This document shows positions 27,607 to 41,485 of a stretch of 64,000 nucleotides of DNA, in pieces. A program made the translations under genes and the position numbers. Within the stretch, counting starts at the first letter, position 1, and each line of letters opens with the position of its first letter. The notes under the pieces are model-generated. The model saw only the letters and a list, made by a program, of their open reading frames with translations, was not told where the DNA came from and made no database searches. Origin of the DNA: Pyrocephalus nanus (lineage: Eukaryota; Chordata; Aves; Passeriformes; Tyrannidae); assembly GCA_038380795.1 (NCBI GenBank), contig CM076266.1, positions 13,786,001 through 13,850,000 of the forward strand, written 5' to 3'.

Positions 27607-28150
27607 AAGACTGGATTAGCTTGGCTGTGTCAAATGTATGAGCTACTGTGGTCAATGACAAATAGCACAGACTTAGTGTATCAAATTTAAGCTTTGGGCA
27701 AGTCAATAACTACTCTTTTTTTTTTGAATACATACACAAAATTAAAGAGTTTTGTTCACAAACTTTAAAATGCTTAGAGTATTACGGAATGTCCATTAAA
27801 ATGTCATGTATTGCTTCCGTGATTGCTCCCATCATTGCTGATTGCTAACAAACTTGTGCCTAAGCAGAAGCTTTCTTTTTTTACTCCTGATTCTTTCAGG
27901 GATGCCACAATCCACAGTTTACCAGGTTTTGGCTGGCCACCATGAAAATGAGTTATTTATGGTGACTTTTAATGTGTTGTGGTATTTCTTATTGAGTAGA
28001 CTGGGACATAAACCAGAAGACTCTCCTGTCTGTTTGCTGTATTGGTGCTGTTTTTCCAGTAAAATTATCCCCACTTCCTTTGACCTTCTCATCCTGCTTT
28101 TAAACCACAGTAGTTTGAATTAGTTGTTAATGTTTTTCTTAATTTTTGTG

Positions 28151-28173
28151 ATTTATTTATTTATTTATTTATT
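28151..28173. repeat. ATTT tetranucleotide repeat
   Basis: About 5.7 uninterrupted copies of ATTT; a likely polymorphic microsatellite. Confidence 0.9.
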
Positions 28174-31100
28174 AGAACTGTCCATGGCTCCAACTAGCTT
28201 TAGGCAATCATGAGTAGCAATGCAAGAAGATTATCTTCTGTTCAGAAATTTGCAAACAGATGGTCTTTCAGTAAAAGAAATCTGTTTTTAAAAGTTCCAC
28301 CATTTTATGCTGGAAGTAAATATTACAAATGCTAAAGTTGTGAAAAGAGAGCGACTTGGTGTGAATAGTATTCTGCCTGTTGTGTCATGCCTTTCAGGAA
28401 ATGTTATCAAAACTGTTTATGAAAATAATTGAATGAAACCTCATGACATGTCTCTTGGTTTGGCATCATACCCATTTTGTATGAAGTTGGGATACTGACT
28501 CATGAAGACAGGCGGATTAAGCTTCACTGGCTGGAAACAGTTACCGATCGCATATGTTGTTTCCACTTCGATCCAGGAAGTTGTTGTGGGAATCACCGGT
28601 GATGTTGTACATGAAGTGTTGCAATGTATGTGCCGTCCTGGCTGTTGTTTTTTGTAGACTTAGTTTGGTGAGATGAACTAGAATCCCCAAATGAACAATG
28701 CTGTAAAATGTTTTTTGACGTTTGGAAGGTGATGCAGAGGCTGTTGGGAGAAAATATCTGAAAATAACACAGACCGTCATGTGCTTTACAGTACTCAGAC
28801 CCAAGGTGGCCACTAAAGAGGACTGATAATTTGCAGTGATAGCCACTTCGGTTCTCCTGGTTTGAATTTCTATGTTTGTGGCTGAGCTTGAAGAAAATTT
28901 ATGCTCTGAAGAGGTACAAGTGTACCTTTTCAGGGCATTCTTCCTTTTCATGAGTTACCTATGACCTTTTGTAGTGTGCTTTTCTTGGTTTGTGACAGCA
29001 GAGTTCCCCAGGAACCCTCCTGGGCAGGGATCTTCTGCTGAATGTTGCATGAGAAAGATTGCTGCTTTATCAGTTTTAGTATAGGTGAAGAAACCCACAG
29101 AAAATGAAGTTATAAATGTCTGTTTTAATTATGCCCACAAGCTCCTACATCAAGGTGGCTGTACATCAGTGCTTCTGTGTCATCTCAGGACACTGCTGCT
29201 GCTGCGTCACTTGGCAGTCGCTCCACTCCCTCCTAACAAGTAGAATAGGATCTACTAATTTGATTACATGTGATAACTGGCTATTTCAAGAAATCCATTG
29301 CAAATATGTAAATATTTGCACTTACAAGCATATTTTTAAAAAAAACACTTACACAATTTTGCTTGGAATGGAAGGCTTGTAAACTGAAATCATCACTACA
29401 CAGGGTGATTTTTGTTTGTGTGCTATGTTAAGTCCTTGTTTATGCTTATTATTTTTTTTTTTAGTGACGGAATGTGTTTGTGTGTCACAATAATATTTTG
29501 CAATATAAACCTCATGATTTTGCTGATACAGCAGAGTGAAAGAGATTGAAGAAATCAATGCAAAATCCTTTGGGTAGGGTTAGGTTATGTGAGTCTGTGC
29601 TCGTGTGAATAGTTTGCTACTGCGAGGAAAAGAGCATGCCTTGAAGATAGAAAACACTGACAGAATATCTCAAGACACTTACCATTAGTTAATTTTTAAT
29701 GATGGTCTTTTTTGTATTAAGGAACATAATGCTACTGAACTTCTGTCTCAATCAATTTCTGTGTTGGTTTTTTTTTTTTCATTAATCAACTAATGCATCT
29801 TTCTTCCATAGCTCTTTATTCTAATGAAATATGTGGATGATTTGGCAGACGACAATGATCTCATCAGTATCGCATCAGAGTACAATCCATTTAGCAGATT
29901 ATGTGTATATTATTTTTCTTATATCAAGGATACTAATGTGTATTCCTTTAAAATGAATCTATTTTTGAGATACCTTGTACATGTGGAATTTCTGTTGCTA
30001 CCTCTCATACGTCCTCCTTTCTTCACTTGTTCTGTCTGCATTTATGTCTATTTTTGCAAAATCATTTACATGTTCTTTATATCTATTTTATATACATTTC
30101 ACATTTTTTTATATACATGACATCATATCATAGTTTGAGCATGTTCTTTAAATGTTCTGTCTTCTCTTTTTAGTTGCTCTAATGCATTGGCCCAAAGCCA
30201 CTGAAGGCAATTCCTAGTCAGTGCCTCTCTGTTCCATGTGATAGGCTTTGGATTAGGTCACTTCCTAGTAGGTGACAGTCATTCAAGTAAGTAAGCCTGA
30301 AAGTGATCCAACTAGGGACAGACAGAGAGGTTTGGGTATGCATTTTAGTTTGATTAGATTATGCAGAGTTCATGGGATTTCGTATTTGAGAGTCAAGCTT
30401 ACGGCATATAGGTCTGCGTTCTTGTCTTTTTTTTAATAATAATGTGACAAACTAGCATCACAGGTCTGAGGATGGTCTTTTCCTCTGATGTGACTTGGCT
30501 GTTATATTCTGGAGATCATGCTTTTTAAAAAGAGTCCTCTTACAATTTTTAGTTTCTTCACTCAGCTGTGATTGCTATTGTTGGCTGAATTTGAGGATTA
30601 ACTCTGTGGATCTGTGAATATGACTTTGAGCATTTACACTTATCTTGAAACTTTCTCTAGCCCTTAATGTAAAAGGAGAATTAAGAAGCTATAAATTAAG
30701 TAGAACCCTGGAGTAACTTGGCAATTAGATTGAACAAGATTTCAGCTTCTCTCTTTCATCAATTTCTCACAGTCTTGGAGAGACAGGGTATTTTTAATTT
30801 ACAACTCGTATTTCAATTAGTCATCGAAGTTTTTTTTCTTAAAGCCTTTGCTTGTGCAGTTACAAAATAAAATTAAACTACTTTTTAGCTATACATTTAA
30901 TAACAGGGTTTAAATATGAGAGCGATTGAATAAACTGGCTGTTACGTGAGGTAAATGTTGTTGCTATTATAAAGAGATTATTCTATAATCATACAGTTTG
31001 TGTCCTCCAAGGAGTATTAAGCTATGTCTATGAGAGGGTATGTTTGTGAACAGAGTGGTAATTTTTTTATTATGTGGGGTTTGGAGGAAAATGTGCACTT

Positions 31101-34100
31101 TTTTTTTCTTCCCTATATTTTCCACCCTCAGTAATAATATTCTGTGCTCTGCTTCTCAGAATTGAGATGGAAGGAAGTGGTGGCCTCAGGTCAGCGTTGT
31201 GCTGCTGTGGCTGGAGGTGCTCCGCAGTAGCTGGTGCAGCTCAAGCTTTAGCAACAGAACTGTTTTCATCATGAATATGACAACTTTGTGAGGCAGTAGT
31301 GTAGGTAATTTTGTTGCACATCATGTAGTAGCTTGTGTCTGTGGATTGGTATCTTGTGCACTGATTTAGGTAGGGCTTTTATAGCTCATAGTCAAATTGT
31401 TGGCACTGAACTTAGCATGTGACAAGAGCTTAGAATTAGATTCTCAGGACTGTCAGAACATCAGTGCCACAGATGCCACCTTTTCTGCGTGGTTTTGGGT
31501 TTTAATTCTAACAGTAGTTTTTACCTTTGTTTTTAAGCACTGCCCTCCTTTTCACTATTGCAAGGAGCATTGCTGTGCGCAGATGCTGAGTGGTGGAGTT
31601 TTCATGTCTGCATCAGAAGGAAAGTTGTCATTTCATTTGCATTTGTTAAGAACTGCAAAAAGTGTCCCAGCAGCCAGCCTTACAGCGCTGAGAATGAGAC
31701 CATCTCAGGTTCAGACAAGTGCCTGACAATCACCAGGTGCTTCAGGCACTGCTAGCCAGCTGCACGCAGCAGAGAACAGCTCCCGCGTCTGGGGAGGGAG
31801 AAGCAAGGGCTGGGATCACAGCACTTGGCTGTATCCTCCAGGCCTTGCAAAAGTCTAGAATTTCTCTGGCATAGGACAAATGGATGGTGATTGCTATTTT
31901 ACAAGGGAGATATCGTTAACGATTGCACTTTGGGAGTCACAGCCTTAGGTTGTTATCAGTAAGTGAGCAGCCGCTTCAGTGGGGGAACTTATTGTGCGGG
32001 TGTGCCAGGCCATTCAATGTATGGATTAAGGAAGAAATTATATTGGAGGCAGTAAGGTTCCAAAATTGCCATGGGTCATGTATGGGACATAAATCCTAAT
32101 CCCATCTTTCCTTCCTTTTGAGTATCTGAGCAGTAAAAGAGGTAAGATTCACAATGACACAAAGCCTGGTGGATTGCAGAGGTGTCACACACATTTTTGT
32201 TCATGGGGCAAGGCAGGGACTATGCCAGTTACACCTGTAAGAAAGTGAAACTTTTACGTAGGTAAGCCAGTTCTTTTTGTTTGGCCAGTGCATTCAGTCT
32301 GGTGTGTTTTAAATACTGTGAGTAATTCTGGGAACCTGACCCATACTTTGCTTCTTTTGATTCACACAACTGAACAAGGGCCACCAGACAGCAGCAAAAA
32401 GGGCTTTACCACTGGCTGTGAAGACAATACATAGTAGCTGTGGGATGTGCCTTTGGTGTTTTGAAGGGCTATTGCATAGGCTTCTTGAACTTCAGTGGTC
32501 TGAATAGTCTTATTTCTAAGTGTCCTGTTTTGCTTAATATTCATGAATCAATGTAGGAAACATCTACCTGAGGAAATTAGGACTGTTGGTTGTGAATAGC
32601 TTGTCACCAGTGAAGTCATGCCACATTACAGCTGATGGAGTGTTAACAGCTGGCTTTAATGGTGTGCCTTAGCATTGCTGGATGTTGCTTTTCTGTAGTT
32701 AAACTTAGCTCGAATACGACTGTTAAATAATTTATAAATATCTGTTATAAATTTGGTGGAGAGGATGCTGATTTGGGCTGTGAGTTTCATTACGACTATA
32801 AATCACACTTCATGGAGCAAACACTTTTAATAGAAGTAAATAGCAAACACACTTATTTGCTAGCAAGAGTAATCTTGCCAAAGACTTTGAATGATGTTTG
32901 GAGTGGGGAGTGTTGACTGCTCCTACAGAAATAAAGGAGGTGGGGAGTGTGTACAAATGTATCTCCATCACAGTTCTTTTCAACACCTTTCTCAAGTGCT
33001 TGGTGGCTCTCTCCGCATCTTCTTGAGATGCTATCTCAGCATCTTAGTGATGCTTCTAGGTTGTTAATCCTCAACTAACAATTGTGCTAAAAATCTGAAG
33101 CCACAATCAGGGAGGGGGAGGATGGCATTTGTTATTCTGGGTTTAAGTGTAGGGACAGTGCGGTTAATGTTGCTGAACTTGTTACAGGCAGTGGTGATTA
33201 TGGCAGATATATCACTTCTGCGGGTGACAAAGTCCAGAGAAGGCAACTTTACAAGACCACCATGGTTCATACTCTGCCGGCCTGGGATGACCACAGAGCT
33301 TGTTGGAAATGAGCACTGGAAAGTCTCCCGTCAGAGTGGGAACAACGTGGCCACCCTTTGAAATGCCTGGGAAAGACCAGAGGTGTCTTCCAGAGACTTT
33401 ATCAGAACAGTCCCCGAGGGCAAAAGAAACATTCTTTCCCGGAAAGAAAACCCTGAAAGAGAAGAAGGGTTGTTGCCACAGCTTGCTCATGAGTCAAAGC
33501 AAACTGAACCCTCGTGCTGCTCTGAGTGCTGCATGTGTGGTACCTACCTCTGCCGTGCTCTGGACTTGGGTAGTTGGATCTGGAAACTCAAACCATTGAA
33601 TTTTGCTAGTTTTGGATTTCCTGTTAATGTTAGAAATGCTCTTCCCACAGTTGTGAAGCCTGAGCATACATTTACTAGATTGCTTACAAGGATTATTAGA
33701 AATTTCCTGTGTACTTTATTTTTCTAATAAGGTATTGATTTCAGTATATATCTGTTCATACTTGCAATGAATTGATTTATGGTGGCAGAAATTCTGTTTT
33801 GCTGCCAAAACCTAATGGCCACTAGCTAATGCAATTTCTCTCCCCCCTCCCCCTTTTTTCTGAAACCATTAGTTCTTTTCCAAAAATAAAATGGGTACTC
33901 CAAATTTTGATTCAATTGCCTTGCCTAACATTTTGAATGGGCTGAGGAAGGACAGGAGACAGAAGCCAATGTGGGCATCTCAGGGATGCTGTGCTACAGT
34001 CCCACATATGTTGCTTGTCTCTTCTTAGCTCTTTGTGTTCTGTCAGTCAGACCCGTGCTGCCACCTCTGGCACTCTCTGTCTACCAGGGTGAAATGGCTC

Positions 34101-35931
34101 AGTTCTACCGTTTTTCTGCCAAAACTCCTCTCTCTTGGCTAGAGGTTTTAGGGCTATTTTAAATTAACCATTCTCTTTTGTCTGGTGTACAACATCCAGA
34201 ACTTGATTTGAATCTCTTGTGTCATATATGTAAATGTTTTGTATAATGGTTTTGACTACTCTCTAATAAACAAGTGGATGTTTTAAAAGATACACATTGG
34301 TGTTTTGAATGACTGAATTTAAATATGTCAGTTTTACGTATAAGAGATTATGAAATCAGATGTCCTATTTTGTATTTCTTAACCATATCATGTCCTCTGC
34401 CTATCTTTTTTCAGGTTATTAATGAACAGTTTTAGTTTTCAGGTGCTTAAATTACTTTGAAGTTTGTGTACGTGCTCCTATACTTTATTTTTGTGTTGTG
34501 TTTTTAAGAGCTGCTCTAAGAGCCATAAACATGATTACCCAGTGTAAATATTATCTTTCGACGGAGTGACCAGAGGTTAATCATTCTGCAGGATTGTTGT
34601 GTGGGGTGTCTTCAACCCACACAATGACTTTGTACCAGAATCAAAAGGAACAAATGAGAAAATATTATATTATGAATGCCTGGTGGATTCTAAATATTTT
34701 AAAGAGGTTACATTAACACATCAGAAGAAAGTTTTAAGAACTCTGTGGTTTATTTCACTGTTTGTGAGCATTTGGGATGTCCTGTCTGCACTGTTGCTGG
34801 ACATGTTTCATTGGATGTCTCAGTGATTTTGTTTCACTTTGGATGTGAACCTGAGTGTAAAGTGCCACAGTGTCAGTCAGCTCTCAGATGACCATTTGGT
34901 TTAAAAAAAGTAAAATCCTTGCTGGTTTTGGTGTGATAAATGATGCCTCATTTAATTGGTTTATATATAATAAAATATTGTTTAATAGATACGTGCTAGC
35001 CCTTCTACCTTAAATAGAAATTTTTCATCTAAGATTTAGATCTATTTAAAGGTTATATTTAAGTGTTTGTTTGGTTCCCTCTGTACAAAAGTCACTTCTT
35101 TCAGAATAGGTCAGAAGTGTCGTAAGAAATATGTGTAATTTTGTCCTAATAATAACTAAGTATCTCAAATGCCAAATTCTTCTCTCCCTGAAAGTTTAAA
35201 GAAAACAGTGGAATGTGCAAATATGGAAGAAATCTAAAATACTTGAAATGTAGCCGGTAGAGGCGAGAGGAGACATGAAGAGGGCAAACCCTGGGTTGGC
35301 AGCACCCTGATCTGTCTGGGACAGCCCAGCCAGCTCCATCTCTCCCCTCACCCTCCTGGCACTGGAATACCCTTGGGGAAAAAAGAGTCATGAGCAATAA
35401 AGTTTTAAAAAACCTTGTTGCTGAAAAAAGAATAAATTTACATTCTTGAGTGGCATCCACTGTGTGGTGAAACTGCCCTTGCTGGGCTGGTGCAGAGGGC
35501 AGGACTGAGCTCTGGGCAGTTGTCAGAATTACAGCTCCGTATCTCTTGAGGTCCATATGTGGAAGCCCTTGCTTCATGTGAAACCTGAGTTGCATTCTTT
35601 GGCAGAGATAGTGTTGCAAAACATTGTTTGACTGTGTATTTAGGAACAGCAACCCCAAAGTCCTGGCAAGAAAGAAGAATGTGGTCCAATTATTACTTTT
35701 TCGATTGTTCTGTTCTTTAATGAGGAATTATGTAAACTTTTAAGGGGAGTGAAATAAAAATAAAATTAAAAAAACTTATGCAAAAAAGACCCAGAAGCAG
35801 CCTGAAAATATTGAAAACTGAGATTCTGAGGTCTTTGCACTCTCTCTTCCTGGTTTCCAAACAGTCCTTCTTGGAGTACTCTCTTTGTCATAGGAAAAGG
35901 AAAATATAGTTTTGTTCATTTCACAAGTTAG

Positions 35932-36069
<138 letters not shown>

Positions 36070-37830
36070 TAGACTTCAGTATTTGCTTAAACCTTGATAG
36101 AGAGAGTTTGTTTTTTAAATTAAATAACTGAAGTTCGATTTTCACTGATGAAATTTCGCGAATGTTGATATGTTTATCTACTTAAAATAACAAGACAAAA
36201 CTGGATTTATTTTGGACATTAGTATCAACAGCTCCTTTGGCTGCGTTAAGCATCTTTTATAGACCCAGAGCTCCCTTCCTTACTGAGGAGACTGAAGTAA
36301 TAAAATGAAATGTTGTCTCTATATATTCTATACCTGATTTTATTGACATTTTCAAAAAACAAATATTTATATAGAATGAAGTATGTTTTGTATTTTTCTT
36401 CAAAGTCTTGCATATCTAGTGTTTTCATTGATAAATTTAGGAAAAAACTAAAAATTATATTTACCAGTATATTTGTCACTGGAGTTCAGACTATTTATGT
36501 GCCATGCAGTCTGTTTATGGAATAATATGTATATTAAACTACTAATTGTAAAAATGAGTGGTGAGTACCTCTATTTTTCCTTGTCAGCTTTCCTTAACAT
36601 AAAAGACCCTATATATTATAAATGTCATATGCTCTTCTCAGTATTTCCAGTCTAGTTTTCATCCTGTCTTTTGTAATCCTAGATATTTGGGGCCTAGACT
36701 CTGGTGTCTCTTAGATCAATTTAGTCAAAATCTTGGAAAACTTAGGTTATATGTTAACTAGTATTCAGGGGTGTGTGGAGAGACAACCTCTTTGAGTAGC
36801 ATCACTTCAGTAAGGAAACAAACTTTACAAAATTTGATTGCTAAATGGTAAATAGATTCAGACACATTTAGCAGTGAAAGTGAAGTATGAATTAGAATTA
36901 TTTATTTAAAAATCATGCCATAAATTTAGAATTAATGCAGGAACTCTGCAGGGAAATTTTGCTGTCTTTGTACAGGAGGTATCACTAGTTAGTCATCATG
37001 ACTCCTTTAACCATCATCTCTGTGTACCTTGGTCTTCTGCGGGTAAGAGCAAAAGTTATAAATGATGGCTTCATCACTAACAGCTCAGTGGGATAGCAGA
37101 GCCACAGTAACTCCTGTGTAGTCTCCTCAGTTAATCCTAAAATGGTTTGCTTTCAGTTCTTTTAAGGATGAGTAATTTATGTTACAGTTAAGGCAGGCTA
37201 GCAATATGCATTCATTAGTTTTACTTGTTAAACTCCAGAAACTTTATCATTTGTGACCATCCATTTAGATTATATTACTGGATTTTTTTTTACTCTTTAA
37301 CAAATATACTAGCATAAATTGATATAAAAATTTATTCATGTCCTTCTCCATCCATTCTGACAGTAGAGGGTGGCTAGCTTACAGTGCCTGGATGTTTTTA
37401 CTTGTCTGATGGGTTTTTATTTTCTCTGTTTTAACAAAAATGAGGCCGAGTCAGTAAATATATTCATGTTTTTAAAACTAAAGTGCTTTCAGAATAAATG
37501 CTAAAGGGGAAGACTGGAATTGAAGGAAATAAGTGACTTTGGATATGAAGGTGATTGTGCAGCCAGCTTCCCTTTCGCATGGGTAGAGCAGTCCCTTGGT
37601 GGATAAACTCCTGCCAGGGGTGCAGAGCTGTGAAAGCTGCCTCCATTGCTCCAGACAGCTGAGGGCAAGAGGACAGCTGGCCACACGTGCACTGCCCTGC
37701 TTCCTTCATACACCCTGCTGAACCCCAGCTGGCCCTGCTTGGAGGGTTTCTTAGCAGCATTAGGTCCTCAGAAAATTAGCCATATACGTTTAATCAAAGA
37801 AAAAAGAATTTACATGTGAGTTAGTAACAT

Positions 37831-37884
37831 TTTCTCTCTCTTCATTCTCTTTCTTTGTCTCTCTGTGTCTCTCTGTCTCTCTCC
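37831..37884. repeat. CT-rich simple repeat
   Basis: Pyrimidine-rich run of tctc and ctctgt units with interruptions, about 54 bp. Confidence 0.8.
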
Positions 37885-40216
37885 ATAAGAATGGTGAGAG
37901 TGTAGACTGCCCATGTGATGAAATAAGAGAGGTTGCAATAGTCACGCTGGGTTCCAAGGTAGAATTATGAAATTATTTGTATAGCCCTCAATGCATGGAG
38001 CAAATTCCTAATCCCTGTCCATCAAGTTATGCTAACCAATTTGAATCTTTCCTAGAATCTCACTCTTTGTTTGTTATAAAATCAATTTTAAGTGTTCACC
38101 AAAACTGCAGAAAATGCATGTGCCAGAACTTCATAACAGCTTGATGTTACTGTAACATGGGTCCTCCTCTTCCCGTTACTCTCTTTCCCTGTGTATTTGC
38201 TTTCCTTTGTGTTATGTCTATAAGAGAATGCAACTTCTCTGGGGTAGTGGCATGTACAACTAATAAAAGATAATAAAATAGCAACCAAATGTGTGAGGTG
38301 CTTCCTTATGTTTCTGAAAAATTCAGATGTTGATTTGGTCCATAGAGACTAAATATTTTTGCAGTTAGATTGCAGAGAGTTTCCTTTTGATCCTGTAAAA
38401 TTATGATGTTAGATACATGCTGTTAATGAAGAGTACTCTTGCAAATTAGCTGAACAATCGCTCAAAATGCTTACTAGGAGACAGAGTAAAATATTGCTGT
38501 CAGTGTTGGCTCATCATGGCTGCTATTTTAACTTTGTTTTCTGTGGGTTTTTTTTCCCCTCAATTTTTTTAGCATACAATTCACTTGTTTGATAGTATAT
38601 ACCTCTAAAGTGATGCAATACTTTGGGGAAATAGGTTGGATTTAATGAATTTACTATGTATGAGAGGCTAGGAGCAAAAATCCTTAGGGGGGTCAGAGAA
38701 CAAGTGAACAGCCCATTAAAAAATCAATCATGCCCACAATTTTATGGAATTATTATGCCTTGACTTGATAATTTTAATGGTATTGTGCTTTCAATAGTAT
38801 TTTCTTTAAAACCTTAAAAGCAGTGTACATGTGGATTATGAGACAAATAAGGAAACTAATGCTCTTCAATTTACCATAATTAAAATAATTAAAATGGCCT
38901 TCTATAAACATATTATTAGTAATAATTTCTTGATTCTGTTATTAAGGAGGATATCTCTTAAGCTGTATATGGTTCACTGACAATCTTAAAGTAATTTCGA
39001 TCAGAAAATAAAGTTATCTAGTTGAAAATATGGGCAGCTTTCAGTGAAAAACAAATACTGGAACAATTAGGGAAGTCATCTGAGGAGACTACCCACCAGT
39101 CTTACCAAAAAATGATGTAAAATGCTTGCTATTTTTAAATTTTCCAAATATTGGAATAACAGTTCATCCAAGGCCATAGAACGTTGCCCTGTGTCACTAT
39201 GCTTTAACACTGGTTTACTGCTGAAAGACAAGTCTGCTTGCATCATCTTTAAGTATCTGCCAAGCACTGATCTGAAAATCCAGCTGGGCTCTGCTGTGCT
39301 CCTGGAAAGGGTGCTTCTCCCCAACAGTGGCACCAATCAAAACCTCAAGGCAGAAATAAGCAATAGGTTTTCTGAACTTGGCCTTGTGTCTCCTAAGAAG
39401 GAATCTATACTGCAGAGTCTTGAGGAAGCTGAATAAGACTTAACTTCAATTAGCTCTATTCCTTTGCTAGGTCACAGCTGGTCTATATATATGCTGACTT
39501 GGAGCCCCTCTTTGCTATGTGGTCATCTCATCTATCACAGGACTACTCAAACTGGGTACAGCTGAGAGGCTACATTCACTTGCACAGGCTGAGAAAACAG
39601 CCCTGGGCCCTTCGTATTTTTGTTATAGAAGGTCTTCTGTGAATTCCAGAGTCCCGTGAGGGACCTGTGGTTTGCATATCTTCCTAAAATCTCTTGGATT
39701 TTACAGGTTGGACATGAGTGGAATATCTTGAGCTTTCAGAGATGCTTCTAACTACTTATTATTTTACACAGGCTTTGCTATGTCGGATAGACTTAAAACC
39801 AGATTTTGAAACTTTTATCAATGACCAAGAGGAATTAGTTCATATGAATGTTCACCTTCTCCTGTGCTTCTGGAAGCCCACAGACCTTTCCAATCTAGAA
39901 ACTCTCTACATCTAGTCTTTAAAGTCTTTAAAGGCCTCCCAGGGTAGACTTAGCTCAATATGTAGCCAGTGTGTCCATTGATATCCTGCAACCCAAATGC
40001 CCTGAAATGTTTTCTGAGTTCTTAAAAGACCTTTAGCGTAGTTTATTTCTTAGGAGATGGGAAGACAGAACTGTTCAGAAAACCTACTGCTTTTGTGTTC
40101 TGGCCCTTCCTGGAGAGAGACATCCCTCCAACAACAGGAACTGATACCTTTGTTTCTCCCTCTTTCACCCTTGGATTTTTCTTCAATTTCATTTTTTGTT
40201 GGTAGTAGTTTTGTGC

Positions 40217-40273
40217 CTTTTTTTCCTTGCTTTTTTTCTTTTTCTTTCTTTGCTTTTTTTGTTTCCCCTGCAG
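40217..40273 (+). other. Long pyrimidine tract ending in an acceptor-like site
   Basis: About 50 nt of nearly pure T/C followed by gtttcccctgcag at 40261-40273. This looks like a strong 3' splice site. Reading on in the phase left by exon 35958-36068, the frame stays open to a TGA at 40410-40412. There is no good donor and no AATAAA close behind, so use as an exon is unproven. Confidence 0.4.
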
Positions 40274-41204
40274 CTCTGTGTTCATTACAAAACAAATCTT
40301 CAGCAAATCCAGAACCTTTGCCTGTAATCTGATCTTCTTTAGCTCAGGCACATGCAGTTCTCAACACACATGGCAAGGCCATACATGCTGGCTGTCTTCA
40401 GCCTTGGACTGACTTCCTCTGGCAATGCAAGGGCTCCCCAACCCAAACAACTTTTCACTTTGTACCCAGGTAGTAGATAACAGAGAAATGAACTAAACAT
40501 ACTTCTTCGTGAAGTTTTCAAGAAATTCATCTGAAGCCAGCATGGTTCACTGCTGGGTAAAAGACAAAAGTTGCAATTCTTGTGTAGTCTCGTGATTCAA
40601 AGTTCATGATCCCAACTGTGGATGAACAGTGCTTATGCTGTAATCCACCTCTAGAGGCACTTCCTTCTCTTGGAAAGAAAGCCTACAGGATGTTTTCTCA
40701 GGTTAATAGAATGTTTTAAGAGCTTTGGCAATGTTCTATAAATCTCTGGGTTACCATAAAAGTGTTTTAATCTTAGCAATTGTATTCTTCCTCAGCCTCG
40801 ACCGAAATGGATGCAAAATCAAGTGCTTAAACATTTAAACACCAGTGTTGGGAGGATCAGTCTTGAGGCGATAAGGGGGAAACCTTTCACAAGAGAATTA
40901 CAGTGCTGTACTGGTGAAAGCACTATGATGGAGGTTCCAGAGATGCTGGGAGGATGACAGAGCGGTCAGAAGGCGGCTTGTGGAGCCGGAGGCTTCCTCT
41001 GCTCTGTAAAAGCAGCTGTACAATTACAGCTTCTGCAGGACAGTGAACACGGCAGAGCAGTGCCGCGCTGGGAAGGTGCACGTATAGTCACCGTCTGAAA
41101 CAGAAACCTCCTGCTGTGCTGGTTTCCCCCCTTTCTATTTTGGAAAACATGACCTCCTGTTCCTTTGGGTTACAAAGGGAATTCTATTTACATAGTTCTC
41201 TGTT

Positions 41205-41485
41205 GTGTTCTCCGGCCCGGCGGGTGTCCCGGGAGCGGCGCGGGGCCGGGAGGGGGAGCTGCGGGCTCGGCGCTGCCGCCCGGCCCGGCTGGGCTCGGCT
41301 TGGCTCGGCTCGGCTCTGCCCGGCAGTGACCTGTGCCAGGCTGTCAGCTGGGGACAGCCCTCCAAGCGGGACGGGGGAGTTGCTTCTGGCGGCCGCGGGA
41401 GGAGCCGATGCTGCGGGGGCCGCCGGCGGGGACACCGCGCACCTTGGTCCCGCAGAGGCTCTGCCCTGGGGGGGGCGGATCAGCC
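41205..41485. promoter_or_regulatory. Intronic CpG island, possible internal promoter
   Basis: About 280 bp of roughly 75% G+C with around thirty CpG dinucleotides counted by eye, set in AT-rich intron. It contains GC-box-like gggggggcgg at about 41469-41478, a run of ggctcggct units at about 41290-41315, a NotI-type gcggccgc at about 41389, and a G-quadruplex pattern at 41242-41265. No TATA box is obvious. Open frames through it on both strands (including 223 codons at 41116-41787) are what GC-rich sequence lacking stops gives, and they match no protein I know. It could be the promoter of a short PARD3 isoform or of a non-coding RNA on either strand, or an orphan island. Confidence 0.55.

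Noticed and set aside
29570..29590. Telomere-like gggttaggtt
   Set aside because: Only a single imperfect unit, not an interstitial telomeric array.
29824..29860. YVDD-like motif suggesting a reverse transcriptase
   Set aside because: No hydrophobic context or neighbouring RT blocks occur, and the downstream text is unrelated, so a four-residue match is chance.
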